This document shows, in pieces, positions 8,417 through 16,399 of a DNA stretch of 64,000 bases. The position numbers and the translations under genes are program-made. This DNA is from Brevibacillus brevis NBRC 100599 (GTDB taxonomy: Bacteria > Bacillota > Bacilli > Brevibacillales > Brevibacillaceae): contig NC_012491.1 of NCBI RefSeq assembly GCF_000010165.1, forward strand, positions 3,231,501-3,295,500, read 5' to 3'. Positions within the stretch are counted from its first letter, which is position 1. Each line of letters begins with the position of its first letter. A model generated the notes under the pieces. It worked only from the letters and a program-made list of their open reading frames with translations, did no database searches and was not told the origin of the DNA.

Positions 8417-9157
8417 TTAAAGTGTTTGACCATTATCGATTGTAAAAACTTGGCCTGTAACAGATTCTTGAGTCAGTTGAAAAAGAATAGCCTCTGCAAT
8501 ATCATTAGGTGTTGAAATTCTCTTAAGTGGTAAATTGCCTGTAAGTTTATACATCTTTTCTTCATGACCAGACCACCACCTTGTATCAACTGCACCAGGA
8601 GATATACAATTCACTCTGATATAAGGTGCTAATGCGATCGCTAACGACCTTGTCATTGTGTGGATTGCTGATTTTGTTGCTGCATATGGGATAGATGAGC
8701 CTATTCCGGTCGTTCCTGCAACGCTTCCTATATTAACAATTACACCCGATTGTTGCTTTTTCATATAAGGGACAACAGCTTTTATGCAATGAAACATCCC
8801 TTTTACATTTACATTGAGAAGGGAATCCCACACTTCATCTGTTACGGCGACTAAGTCATCCATAGCTATTTGAGCCGTAATACTCGCATTGTTTACTAAA
8901 CCATCGACCTTCCCAAATGTTGAAACAGTTTGGGATACCATATTGATCACTTCGTTTTCTATCGCTACATTCGCTCTATAAGCAAATGCTGCTCCCCCTT
9001 TCTGTGTAATTTCATTGACGACTTCGGCAGCTTCTTTTCCCGATCGGCTATAATTAATAACAACTTTTGCACCAGCAGCAGCTAATTTCAAAGCGGTTGC
9101 TCTACCAATACCAGTACCACCGCCTGTTATAATAACTACTTTATCTTTTAATTCCAC
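8417..9157 (-). CDS. Short-chain dehydrogenase/reductase
   Basis: A 246-residue classical SDR. The cofactor motif TGGGTGIG is near residue 11, NNAS at about 90, the catalytic Ser in NIGSVAG near 142, and YAATK (Tyr and Lys) near 157. The substrate is unknown; an alcohol or ketone is typical. The C-terminal end has TGQVFTIDNGQTL, where many homologues have DGG. It diverges from a LysR gene that probably regulates it, and a 97-nt shared region holds two inverted repeats. Codon use is more AT-rich than in the lut genes. Confidence 0.85.
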   Translation of the reverse strand: MELKDKVVIITGGGTGIGRATALKLAAAGAKVVINYSRSGKEAAEVVNEITQKGGAAFAYRANVAIENEVINMVSQTVSTFGKVDGLVNNASITAQIAMDDLVAVTDEVWDSLLNVNVKGMFHCIKAVVPYMKKQQSGVIVNIGSVAGTTGIGSSIPYAATKSAIHTMTRSLAIALAPYIRVNCISPGAVDTRWWSGHEEKMYKLTGNLPLKRISTPNDIAEAILFQLTQESVTGQVFTIDNGQTL

Positions 9158-9220
9158 TCTAAATCTTCCTTACTTTGTTTCATTTATATGTTCTATTATG
9201 CTTTTATTAATATGAGGAGT

Positions 9221-9262
9221 ATAATTCTGAATAATGAAGAAGGTATCATTTTAAATGATACC
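9221..9262. promoter_or_regulatory. Divergent control region with 21-bp palindrome
   Basis: GGTATCATTT-T-AAATGATACC at 9242-9262 is a perfect inverted repeat, just before the lysR start. An imperfect LysR-type box, ATAATTCTGAATAAT (T-N11-A form), lies at 9221-9235. LysR proteins commonly bind such sites between their own gene and a divergent target. The first, more perfect repeat would form a hairpin in the lysR leader. Confidence 0.55.
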
Positions 9263-9281
9263 AATGAGAGGAATGTTATTC

Positions 9282-10124
9282 TTGGAAAGTCATGATTTGT
9301 GGATTTTTAAACATGTTGCAGAACTGCAATCAGTATCTAGAGCCGCAGAAAAATTGGGCTATGTACAACCTAATGTCAGTCAGCGAATTAAGGGCTTAGA
9401 AGATGAACTAGGTGCTAGATTATTTGTGCGTAATAATAGAGGAGTAACATTGACCGAGGAAGGAAAAGTTTTATTAGATTATACAAATCAAATTATAAAA
9501 TTAATGGATGAAGCCAAGTCATTAATTAACCCCCAAAAATGGAGGGAACCTTTAACAATTGGTGCATCCCAAACGATTTCTGCAGTTAGAATTCCTCAGC
9601 TATTTTCTTCTTTTTTAAAGGAACATAAAAATATCGATGTAAAAGTAAAAACACATGATAAGAAAAAGTTACAGGAAATGCTTTCCTATGGAGAACTTGA
9701 TGGTATTTTTATAAATGATGCATATAATTACCCACAGTTCGAAACCGTTTATAGTTATTTTGAGAAACTCGTACTCGTTTTACCTCAATATAGTCATTTT
9801 GAAAAGAAGCATGAACAAACGTTAATTGTTAATAGTGATCCAAATTGCATATATAGAAACAAAACATTAGAATTTTCCAAGGAGAATAACTTTTATGATC
9901 CGACGATCATGGAGTTTGATTCACTTGAATCTATTCTGCAAGCAGTTCAAGATGGGCTTGGTATCAGTATAATACCGGCAGACGTTGCAAAAAATCGAAC
10001 AGAAGTACAATTAATTCGATATAAAGAACTGTCTGAAACAATCAAGATTGATTTTCTAATCAAACATAGAAAACAGCAACCACAAGGTCTAAAAAAATTT
10101 ATTCAGTTTTTAAAGAGAAAATAA
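9282..10124 (+). CDS. LysR-family transcriptional regulator
   Basis: A 280-residue LTTR: helix-turn-helix in the first 60 residues (AELQSVSRAAEKLGYVQPNV, then SQRIKGLEDELGARLF), and a periplasmic-binding-like effector domain after residue 90. The longest frame starts at 9255, but GAGAGGA at 9266-9272 lies 9 nt before TTG at 9282, which gives the usual LTTR N-terminus, so I chose TTG. It probably controls the divergent SDR. The base composition is clearly AT-rich, with many AAA, ATT and TTA codons, which suggests it arrived with the SDR by transfer. Confidence 0.85.
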   Translation: MESHDLWIFKHVAELQSVSRAAEKLGYVQPNVSQRIKGLEDELGARLFVRNNRGVTLTEEGKVLLDYTNQIIKLMDEAKSLINPQKWREPLTIGASQTISAVRIPQLFSSFLKEHKNIDVKVKTHDKKKLQEMLSYGELDGIFINDAYNYPQFETVYSYFEKLVLVLPQYSHFEKKHEQTLIVNSDPNCIYRNKTLEFSKENNFYDPTIMEFDSLESILQAVQDGLGISIIPADVAKNRTEVQLIRYKELSETIKIDFLIKHRKQQPQGLKKFIQFLKRK

Positions 10125-10349
10125 TTATGGTAATAGTCTATTGCATCTAATTTCCGTAACATCTTGGTGCTGATTGATCCCAAGGAGCTGCAACATATAC
10201 CTCTAGTATTAATCCCCCTCTCCCTTCGTGAAGCTTCTGTTTTTCATTCCACACACTCCTTTTCAAAAATTACACAACAGGTTTTCTTTCCGGTATACCG
10301 ACTATCTAAATTTTGGAGAGGTGAACCCCTCTTTTTCCTCCATAAGCCC
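10125..10349. other. Non-coding stretch between lysR and SDR
   Basis: I find no convincing gene here. A weak hairpin (AGAGG/CCTCT near 10316-10332 followed by TTTTT) could end the lysR transcript. A 68-codon frame crossing this stretch has no ribosome site and no recognisable motif. Confidence 0.4.
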
Positions 10350-10381
10350 TTGACTTTCACATTAGCGTGAACGTTTAGACT
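10350..10381 (+). promoter_or_regulatory. MerR-type promoter with long spacer and central dyad
   Basis: TTGACT at 10350-10355 and TAGACT at 10376-10381 are separated by 20 nt instead of 17. The inverted repeat TTCAC-N6-GTGAA (10356-10371) fills the spacer. An over-long spacer with a central dyad is the hallmark of promoters activated by MerR-family proteins, which untwist the DNA. A merR gene lies at the far end of the SDR gene, so it is the obvious candidate. Confidence 0.75.
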
Positions 10382-10422
10382 ACATGCAGTAAGATAACTC
10401 ATCCACTCAAGGAGGAACAAAA

Positions 10423-11184
10423 ATGAACAACAACTATACAGGGAAAAAAGCAGTCGTAACTGGGGGGACACATGGTATGGGCTTGGCTGTGGCAAAAGCT
10501 TTGCTTGCAGGCGGCGCCGAGGTCATCGTCTCTGGTCGCAATCCGAAAAATGCGGAAGAAGCAAAACGTGAGCTGGGAGAACGGGCACATGTTGTGGTGT
10601 CTGATGTATCGAGCATGAAGGATGTGCAAGCATTCGGAGAGTATGTTGAAAAGCATTTTGGCAAGATCGATTTTCTCCATGTAAATGCAGGCACTTCCAT
10701 TCTGGAACCGTTTTTGGAAGTCAATGAAGAGACCTACGATCGAATTTTTGAGGTAAATACGAAAGGGGCATTTTTCACCGTTCAGCGATTAGCGCCACTT
10801 ATTCATGAAGGCGGTTCGATCGTATTTACATCTTCCGTAGCAGATGAAGGCGGCTACCCCGGCATGAGCGTATATAGTGCATCCAAAGCGGCATTGCGTT
10901 CCTTGGCCTCCAGCTTTGCGGTGGAGTTGCTAGACAAGGGCATTCGCGTCAATGTCGTGAGTCCCGGTTTCATTGATACACCTTCCATGGGAGTGGCCGG
11001 TTTCACAGATGCAGAACGCGTTACCTTCCAGGAGCTTGGCGACAAGGTTACACCCATGAAACGTCATGGCTCATCAGAAGAAGTGGCGAAAGCCGTGCTT
11101 TTCCTCGCTTTTGACGCTACCTTTACGACTGGTTCGAGGCTAGCTGTGGATGGTGGCATCGGACAAAACTTGCATTCCTTGTAA
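10423..11184 (+). CDS. Short-chain dehydrogenase/reductase under MerR-type control
   Basis: A 253-residue SDR with TGGTHGMG near residue 14, NAG(T) near 88, the catalytic Ser in FTSSVAD near 140, YSASK (Tyr, Lys) near 153, and SPGFIDTP near 185. It ends with the conserved LAVDGGIGQ. It probably reduces a small carbonyl compound with NADPH. AAGGAGG is placed 8 nt before the ATG. The MerR-type promoter and the convergent merR gene suggest induction by a toxic or electrophilic compound, but the inducer cannot be told from sequence. Confidence 0.88.
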   Translation: MNNNYTGKKAVVTGGTHGMGLAVAKALLAGGAEVIVSGRNPKNAEEAKRELGERAHVVVSDVSSMKDVQAFGEYVEKHFGKIDFLHVNAGTSILEPFLEVNEETYDRIFEVNTKGAFFTVQRLAPLIHEGGSIVFTSSVADEGGYPGMSVYSASKAALRSLASSFAVELLDKGIRVNVVSPGFIDTPSMGVAGFTDAERVTFQELGDKVTPMKRHGSSEEVAKAVLFLAFDATFTTGSRLAVDGGIGQNLHSL

Positions 11185-11190
11185 AAAGAC

Positions 11191-11220
11191 GGCCCCGGAG
11201 CAGTTGATCGCTTCGGGGCC
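11191..11220. terminator. Hairpin between SDR and merR
   Basis: GGCCCCGGAGC pairs with GCTTCGGGGCC. On the minus strand it is followed by GTCTTTTTAC, so it should end the merR transcript; on the plus strand no T-tract follows. Confidence 0.7.
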
Positions 11221-11231
11221 ATGACTATGAA

Positions 11232-11597
11232 CTAGTTCGTAACCTTTTTTCCACGTGTAATGGATATTTGCCTCTCCAGCGTTTTTTTCCACTCGTGGAG
11301 TGCCTCAATCTGTTCATTCACTTTGCTGAGCTTTTGTTCGTAAATCGCCAGCATTTCCTCGCAATATTCGTAATCGTCGGGAGATGCCACTTCCCCTCGG
11401 AACACCAATCTGATTTCATCTGCTGTTAAGCCCAGCTTCAAGTACAGTTGAATCATCTTGACACGGTTGACTGCCGATTCATTGAAATAACGGTAATCAT
11501 TTTCCAGTCGTTCTGCCTGTAGCAAGCCCTTTTCTTCATAATGGCGTATTGACCGGGTACTGACATTGGTTAATTGTGATAATTCGCTTATTTTCAC
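11232..11597 (-). CDS. MerR-family transcriptional regulator
   Basis: A 121-residue regulator: the MerR winged helix begins at the N-terminus (ISELSQLTNVSTRSIRHYEE), with NDYRYF as the wing, then a long dimerisation coiled coil (residues 75-115). There is no C-terminal effector domain, as in small stress-sensing MerR proteins. One cysteine, in YEYCEEML near residue 82, could be a sensor. The start is GTG at 11597 because GAGGAGGA lies upstream; the longer frame adds residues without homology. It is convergent with the SDR gene whose promoter has a MerR-type operator. Confidence 0.85.
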   Translation of the reverse strand: MKISELSQLTNVSTRSIRHYEEKGLLQAERLENDYRYFNESAVNRVKMIQLYLKLGLTADEIRLVFRGEVASPDDYEYCEEMLAIYEQKLSKVNEQIEALHEWKKTLERQISITRGKKVTN

Positions 11598-11721
11598 GCA
11601 GCAAAGATCCTCCTCGTATGAGATTGCTATCCCAATTATATGCCAGAATGTCAGCGTATCCATATCGTTTTTGATTACGAATCTCTATTTCATTTCTCAT
11701 CATACTAAATGAGGTAATAAA

Positions 11722-11765
11722 ATGAGACTACCAGTCAGCAAGTATAGCGCTACTGGAAGTCTCAT
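11722..11765 (+). terminator. Long hairpin with T-tract
   Basis: ATGAGACTACCAGT pairs with ACTGGAAGTCTCAT (one mismatch each side of centre). CTTCCCTTTTTTC follows on the plus strand. It lies just after the end of the SPOCS-like gene on the opposite strand and may end both directions. Confidence 0.6.
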
Positions 11766-11800
11766 CTTCCCTTTTTTCTTTGTTTTTTCCTACAGCTATA

Positions 11801-12574
11801 CTACCATTTTTTCTTAGGTGGACATATCGATTTGCAAGGTGGCGGAAATGTCGGTTTTGGTGGTGGTGTCGTTGGAATAGGAACTTGTTGATCTTGCAAA
11901 ACCTTCAGACCAATACGCAGGACGATTTTTTCACGGACGGTCGAGAATGTTTTGGTTGTATCTTTGCATCGCTTATTTTCTAAACCGATGTCTAATTCGG
12001 TGAATTCCGTGAATAACAGCTCACAATACGGTCTCTCATTGTAAACTTTCCGGTTGCCGAACAAACCTACGTTAATCTTTGCCGCATGACCTGATTTATT
12101 CAAATATTCTCCGTGTGACTCAAAATCTGGCGCCAGTTGCAATGTCGGTCCTGCAGCCGGAAAGGTAAGTTCCGTACAGAAATCGAATGGTACCAACGCC
12201 GTTGTATGTCGAACATCACCGCATACAGCAGTTCCCGTTACTTGATCGATTGTGGTGTACTCTATATTTTTGCGAATAAAACCAGTGACGAACAAATTTG
12301 CTGAATGTGGGCTGAACGTAGGAACCAACTCACACTGCTCCAGAATGACACTCTTTAATACCCGAATGATCTCAAGTGCAGGCTTCTCCAAATGGACATC
12401 TGCCTCCACACATACGACAACAGCCGTTTCTGCCAATGTTACAGGTACTTTAATCGTTTTAGGAAAAGTGGTTTCGGTTGAAGCCATTCCGAACACACGG
12501 GCCTTTTCCACTGAACAACTGTTTTTCGTAACTTGAGATTGGCCACAATTACAGCCTTCGCCATGTATACCCAT
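11801..12574 (-). CDS. Probable spore-surface protein, SPOCS/DUF3794-like (CsxC-like)
   Basis: A 257-residue protein with no signal peptide or membrane segment. The N-terminus is Cys-rich (GEGCNCGQSQ). The centre is beta-rich with the pattern typical of DUF3794 proteins (ILEQCELVPTFSP, then LFVTGFIRKNIEYTT and VCGDVRHTTALVPFDFCTEL). The tail is Pro-rich and basic (PTTPPPKPTFPPPCKSICPP). Such proteins are found in spore coats and exosporia, where cysteines and prolines help build the layer. It lies downstream of a second beta-rich protein on the same strand. The spore role is inferred; the family call is moderate. AAGGAGAGAG precedes the ATG. Confidence 0.6.
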   Translation of the reverse strand: MGIHGEGCNCGQSQVTKNSCSVEKARVFGMASTETTFPKTIKVPVTLAETAVVVCVEADVHLEKPALEIIRVLKSVILEQCELVPTFSPHSANLFVTGFIRKNIEYTTIDQVTGTAVCGDVRHTTALVPFDFCTELTFPAAGPTLQLAPDFESHGEYLNKSGHAAKINVGLFGNRKVYNERPYCELLFTEFTELDIGLENKRCKDTTKTFSTVREKIVLRIGLKVLQDQQVPIPTTPPPKPTFPPPCKSICPPKKKW

Positions 12575-12611
12575 TTTTACTCTCTCCTTTATCAGCCACC
12601 TACTCTCTTTA

Positions 12612-12620
12612 TATTATATG
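12612..12620 (-). promoter_or_regulatory. Possible sporulation -10 element
   Basis: CATATAATA on the minus strand fits the -10 pattern CATANNNTA used by sigma-E and sigma-K, 38 nt before the spore-like gene. I see no convincing -35, so this is only suggestive. Confidence 0.3.
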
Positions 12621-12671
12621 GACTAGACACAATATGGATTTGGCTAATGCCAAGCGTTATTTGCCCTTTTT

Positions 12672-13538
12672 CTAGAACAGACTGTTTACCGTTTTCGTTA
12701 TGTATGGAGGCGGAACGGGAACCAGCTGCTTCCGATACCACCATACACGACCGCTAATGGTTGCCAAGCCGCTGAACTCCTTCCATACTGATTGCGAATG
12801 GGTGAGCGGATCTGCTGTGATGTTGATTTGCCAATCCCCCGTCTCTATCCATCGATTCGTTGGACAAGTTGGTGCTGGATGAAGAATGGCACTTGTTGCA
12901 ACATTTTCTTTGGGCAAGGAAGGGCGTAATACGGTAGCGGTAAATGGAATGCGATTCGTTTCATGCTCTACTTTTTGCGAATGGACAGTGACCCCCAAAG
13001 CCTGGATTTCCAACTTCCCTGACAGCCAGACAATCTTTTTACGATCATCATGCCGAACGTGCTGGACATCGATCTTACTTTGGCATTCCACCTCTTTCCA
13101 CTCAAGCTTCCATGGCACGCGTAAGGAATGGACCCACTCTACGTCCCAAATTTCTTCTAAAAAAGCAACCTGCATAAACGATTGCCCCACGTTTTCCACG
13201 TAGACTACTTTTGCTTGAATCAGTTCTTGCTCGGATCTGTTGTTTTCTTCTGTAAGAGACTTGGCCTCCGTGGAAGTTGGAGTCGTGAGAGAAGTGGACT
13301 GCGGTGTGACTTGTTCAGTAGCTGTCTGCTTGGCTGGAGGTAACGGCGCAAGCTTTCGTTTACGCTTAGGTTTCTTGGAGCGATACAATTTCTGCTTATC
13401 CATGGCACTTACCTGAGGCTTCATCTGTTCCTTTGGTGTGACAAAGAGGAGCGGGAGTGATGCTCTCGACTTTTGCAAGGCTTCTCGCTGGTTAAGAATT
13501 GGTCTTCTATGCTTCGGACTTCTCTTGTCGTTCGGCAT
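12672..13538 (-). CDS. Hypothetical, possibly spore-associated beta-rich protein
   Basis: A 288-residue protein of unknown function. The first 50 residues are very basic (KRSPKHRRP, KKPKRKRKL), followed by a Thr/Ser/Pro-rich linker to about residue 105. The C-terminal half is beta-rich and Trp-rich (EIWDVEWVHSLRVPWKLEWK). It has KIDVQHVRHDDRKKIVWLSG, which loosely resembles DUF3794. The start at 13538 follows GGAGTGAG; the longer frame lacks support. It precedes the SPOCS-like gene by about 100 nt on the same strand, so both may be made during sporulation. No enzyme motif is seen. Confidence 0.6.
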   Translation of the reverse strand: MPNDKRSPKHRRPILNQREALQKSRASLPLLFVTPKEQMKPQVSAMDKQKLYRSKKPKRKRKLAPLPPAKQTATEQVTPQSTSLTTPTSTEAKSLTEENNRSEQELIQAKVVYVENVGQSFMQVAFLEEIWDVEWVHSLRVPWKLEWKEVECQSKIDVQHVRHDDRKKIVWLSGKLEIQALGVTVHSQKVEHETNRIPFTATVLRPSLPKENVATSAILHPAPTCPTNRWIETGDWQINITADPLTHSQSVWKEFSGLATISGRVWWYRKQLVPVPPPYITKTVNSLF

Positions 13539-13736
13539 GTTCTCACTCCTTTCCATCAAAATTCGCCTTCTATTATCCATACGTGATCGCCCGTCTTGTT
13601 GTATAGACATTTGCCCTTTCAGTAAACAATTCGTCTTTCCTATGGCAAACCCAAACCACAATACCCCGATACAGCAGTTACACCGCCTCGCCAAAATTAC
13701 GAATTATTAACCGATCACCCCCTCGCTTACAACAAA

Positions 13737-13765
13737 AAGACATCCGCCTTTGTAACGGATGTCTT
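13737..13765 (-). terminator. Terminator of the sodA-regulator unit
   Basis: AAGACATCCG pairs with CGGATGTCTT across a 9-nt loop. TTTTTGTTG follows on the minus strand. Confidence 0.85.
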
Positions 13766-13767
13766 GC

Positions 13768-14430
13768 TCACTCCGATTCTACATTGCTGAGCTTTTCTCT
13801 TATTAGGTAACGGCATTTCACTTGTCCTTCTGTCATACACGAAGTACGCTCTACATGCGCGTCTATTAGCGACTCAAACAAGGAGAGCTCGCATTGACAT
13901 GCTTGGCGAAAGCGAATGGCTACTTGTAAGAGAGGACAATTTGCTTCTTCAAGCAGATACAAACCATCCCTGATTTTTTCTAAATGAGGCATGTATCCTT
14001 CTTCATTTTGTATGCTCGCCAACATTTTCACTCGCTGGTCAAAACCTTGTCCTCTCATTACCTCCCGATAGTTTTGTAACATCCGTACCATCCGCTTCTC
14101 AAATAGTTGATCGACAAAAGCTTCCCCATACAAATCCTGAATGCCCGTCACCATCTCTGTAGCCAAATCGCTGTAGTGACGCGGAAATAAATGTTCTGCA
14201 GTATTCGTCAGATGATACACATAGGCTGGTCTGCCTGTTCGCTGGCGGACGATTCGCAACGCGATATACCGTTCTCTATGCAAAACATCTAAATGCTTAC
14301 GCACCGCGACTTTCGTTATGCCAAGATGCTTTGACAGTTCTTGGACATTAATCGAACGGCGCTTCTTCAGCAACACCAAAATTTCTCGCCGCTTCTCCTG
14401 TTCTTGAAAATAGACCGCGTATCTGTTCAT
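13768..14430 (-). CDS. HTH regulator with C-terminal cysteine cluster (SufR-like)
   Basis: A 220-residue protein. An N-terminal winged helix-turn-helix of the DeoR/ArsR type lies at about residues 10-65 (INVQELSKHLGITKVAVRKH), and a C-terminal domain carries a cysteine series (NCPLLQVA, ACQCELSLF, SCMTEGQVKC). In SufR-type proteins these cysteines hold an Fe-S cluster that senses iron or oxidative stress. The start at 14430 lies 13 nt after sodA stop; the longer frame would lie inside sodA. Co-transcription with superoxide dismutase fits an oxidative-stress role. Effector and targets are unknown. Confidence 0.75.
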   Translation of the reverse strand: MNRYAVYFQEQEKRREILVLLKKRRSINVQELSKHLGITKVAVRKHLDVLHRERYIALRIVRQRTGRPAYVYHLTNTAEHLFPRHYSDLATEMVTGIQDLYGEAFVDQLFEKRMVRMLQNYREVMRGQGFDQRVKMLASIQNEEGYMPHLEKIRDGLYLLEEANCPLLQVAIRFRQACQCELSLFESLIDAHVERTSCMTEGQVKCRYLIREKLSNVESE

Positions 14431-14443
14431 TGATGGGCCTGCC

Positions 14444-15058
14444 CTAGCGGATTGCTTCGTTATACAAACGATTGACTTCCTCCCAATTGACCACATTCCA
14501 CCACGATGAGACAAAATCAGGGCGCTTATTTTGGTATTGCAAGTAATAAGCATGCTCCCACACATCTACGACCAATATGGGCGTTTTCTTCTCCATAAAA
14601 GGAGTATCCTGATTGGGAGTGCTCATCACTTCCAACTTGTCTCCGTTGACTACAAGCCATCCCCATCCTGATCCGAAACGACTGACAGCCGCTTTTGTCA
14701 ATTCATCCTTCATTTCCTCAAAACTTCCGAAATACTTGTCGATTCCTTTTGCAATATCCCCTGTTGGTTTCCCGCCGCCAGTCGGACTCATGATCGACCA
14801 ATACAAGCTATGTCCATAATGGCCGCCCCCATGATTTCGAACTGCCATCCGTATGTCTTCCGGGATATCCTCCAAGTTGCTGATTAGTTCTTCGACCGAA
14901 GCATTTCTAAACTGCGCATAGTTTTCTAAGGCCTTGTTTAAGTTGGTTATATACGTCGCATGATGCTTTCCGTGATGAATTTCCATCGTTCTCGCATCCA
15001 GATAAGGTTCCAACTCATCATAGCGGTATGACAGTTCTGGTAACGTAAAGGCTTCCAT
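14444..15058 (-). CDS. sodA: Superoxide dismutase, Mn/Fe type
   Basis: A 204-residue enzyme that turns superoxide into hydrogen peroxide and oxygen in the cytoplasm. All four metal-ligand motifs are present: [12 protein letters not shown] (His28 region), [11 protein letters not shown], and [13 protein letters not shown] (Asp and His). GGAGGAGAGAGG precedes the ATG. Length and motifs fit Mn-type SODs of Bacilli, though metal specificity cannot be proved by sequence. The Cys-rich regulator follows by 13 nt, and the peroxide produced could be handled by the catalase at 22.9 kb. Confidence 0.95.
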   Translation of the reverse strand: MEAFTLPELSYRYDELEPYLDARTMEIHHGKHHATYITNLNKALENYAQFRNASVEELISNLEDIPEDIRMAVRNHGGGHYGHSLYWSIMSPTGGGKPTGDIAKGIDKYFGSFEEMKDELTKAAVSRFGSGWGWLVVNGDKLEVMSTPNQDTPFMEKKTPILVVDVWEHAYYLQYQNKRPDFVSSWWNVVNWEEVNRLYNEAIR

Positions 15059-15282
15059 TTCCTCTCTCCTCCAATCTTGATTGTCGGTTACAAGCCTAGT
15101 TTACAAGATGGAAAACATTTTGTATACAACCAAATTTGTTTCCTCAGTGCAAAATATAATTACATGTGAAGCTTGCATTGCAAACCAAACCGCTATGTTG
15201 TAAGATATCGACAACCTATCTTTCCAGAAGGAAACAATTTTTCTTTGAGTCAAATTTTTGGTGCAGGAAGGAATATGATTCC

Positions 15283-16008
15283 ATGAACGTCGTATTGGAA
15301 AAGGAAGCTCCATTTCCTGTTTTTCAGCCCCTAGTGCATCTGACGACAGGACAATTTTTCGGGTATGAAGCACTTCTTCGCTCAGCTACACACCGCACAC
15401 CAGAAGCACTTTTTCGAAAGGCTCGTGCAGAAGGATCCTTATATGAATTGGATACACTGTCGATGAAAAAAGCAATTGAATCATACTTTACGAGGGTGAC
15501 TTTTCTCGACCATGCCCCGCTCTTGTTCGTCAATGTGTTTCCTTCTACGTTGTTGAACCCTGCCTTCCTATCGTTTATTACCGAGGGCTGCTTGTTTAGA
15601 TTGTGGAGCGGTCGAATTGTCTTGGAAATCAACGAGACCAATGAAGAAGACAAGATGTGGGAGATAAGAGTGTTGGGGCAAAAAATACGTGAGCTGCGTC
15701 AGCATGGATTCCTGATCGCATTAGATGATGTCGGCTCGGGTGCCGCGTCATTAAAAAAGATCGTGGAGTATGAACCAGATATCGTTAAGCTCGACAGGTA
15801 CTTCGGCAAGCAATTGTCCTCCATACCGAATAAACAAAAGCTCGTCTCGCTTTTCGTCCAATACTGCCAAGATCATACGCAGCTTGTACTGGAAGGAATC
15901 GAAGAGCCGGAGGACTTAGCAGTCGCTTTGGCACTTGGGGTACCTGTTGGTCAAGGATTTTTGCTGGGGCACCCAGAACCACTTCAAGCAACACAACAAA
16001 GACGATGA
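15283..16008 (+). CDS. EAL-domain protein (c-di-GMP phosphodiesterase-like)
   Basis: A 241-residue protein made only of an EAL domain. The signature EAL occurs in GYEALLRS near residue 28, the metal-binding Asn in LFVNVFPS near 85, Glu in LEINETNEED, Asp-Asp in IALDDVGSG, Lys in DIVKLDR, Glu in LEGIEE and GQGFLLG at the end. The normal DDFG loop reads DDVG. The main catalytic residues are present, so it probably cleaves c-di-GMP to pGpG. No sensory or GGDEF domain is attached. The start at 15283 follows GGAAGGA; the longer upstream frame lacks homology. It stands alone, divergent from sodA. Confidence 0.8.
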   Translation: MNVVLEKEAPFPVFQPLVHLTTGQFFGYEALLRSATHRTPEALFRKARAEGSLYELDTLSMKKAIESYFTRVTFLDHAPLLFVNVFPSTLLNPAFLSFITEGCLFRLWSGRIVLEINETNEEDKMWEIRVLGQKIRELRQHGFLIALDDVGSGAASLKKIVEYEPDIVKLDRYFGKQLSSIPNKQKLVSLFVQYCQDHTQLVLEGIEEPEDLAVALALGVPVGQGFLLGHPEPLQATQQRR

Positions 16009-16054
16009 AAACTTTCCCATCGCCTCTCGTGTCTGACTATTTTCCTACCGGCTC

Positions 16055-16071
16055 CATGGAAGCGTTCCATG
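16055..16071. repeat. 17-bp inverted repeat CATGGAA-GCG-TTCCATG
   Basis: A perfect 7-bp inverted repeat with a 3-nt loop lies between the convergent EAL gene and the SASP gene. It has no T-tract, so it is a poor terminator. It could be an operator or a weak transcript end. Confidence 0.4.
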
Positions 16072-16124
16072 CATGAGACACATATTCTTATGCACTCTAT
16101 GTAAGCGAAAGAAACAAGGAGGGA

Positions 16125-16313
16125 TTACAGGCGAAACATTTGCTGTTCCGCGTATTGTACCAAACGCTTCGTCATCTCTCCGCCGACAGAGCCATTTTGG
16201 CGTGCCGACGTATCTGCGCCCAACTCGACTCCGAATTCAGCAGCGATCTCGTACTTTAATTGATCTAATGCTGCACGAGCTTGTCCATTCACCAAGGAAT
16301 TCGAACGTGCCAT
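16125..16313 (-). CDS. Alpha/beta-type small acid-soluble spore protein
   Basis: A 62-residue DNA-binding spore protein. The family signature is clear: [20 protein letters not shown] with the germination protease site in YEIAAEFG, then [18 protein letters not shown]. These proteins coat spore DNA, shift it to an A-like form and protect it from UV and heat, then are degraded by GPR at germination. It starts at 16313 after AGAGGTG. A sigma-G-type promoter lies 38-66 nt upstream, so it should be made only in the forespore. Confidence 0.95.
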   Translation of the reverse strand: MARSNSLVNGQARAALDQLKYEIAAEFGVELGADTSARQNGSVGGEMTKRLVQYAEQQMFRL

Positions 16314-16350
16314 GCTGTTCACCTCTGGTTGTGATTGTTTTCGTGAATGG

Positions 16351-16379
16351 TAGTATGTGCAGATTATGGGAGTGTATTC
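16351..16379 (-). promoter_or_regulatory. Sigma-G-type promoter of the SASP gene
   Basis: On the minus strand GAATA (16379-16375), a 17-nt spacer and CATACTA (16357-16351) fit the sigma-G pattern (G.AT. at -35, CAT..TA at -10). It is correctly placed before the SASP gene. Confidence 0.75.
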
Positions 16380-16399
16380 AAACATGCTCCGACTGTCTA

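Noticed and set aside
10164..10370. A 68-codon plus-strand frame before the SDR
   Set aside because: No ribosome site and no recognisable motif, and it runs into the MerR-type promoter.
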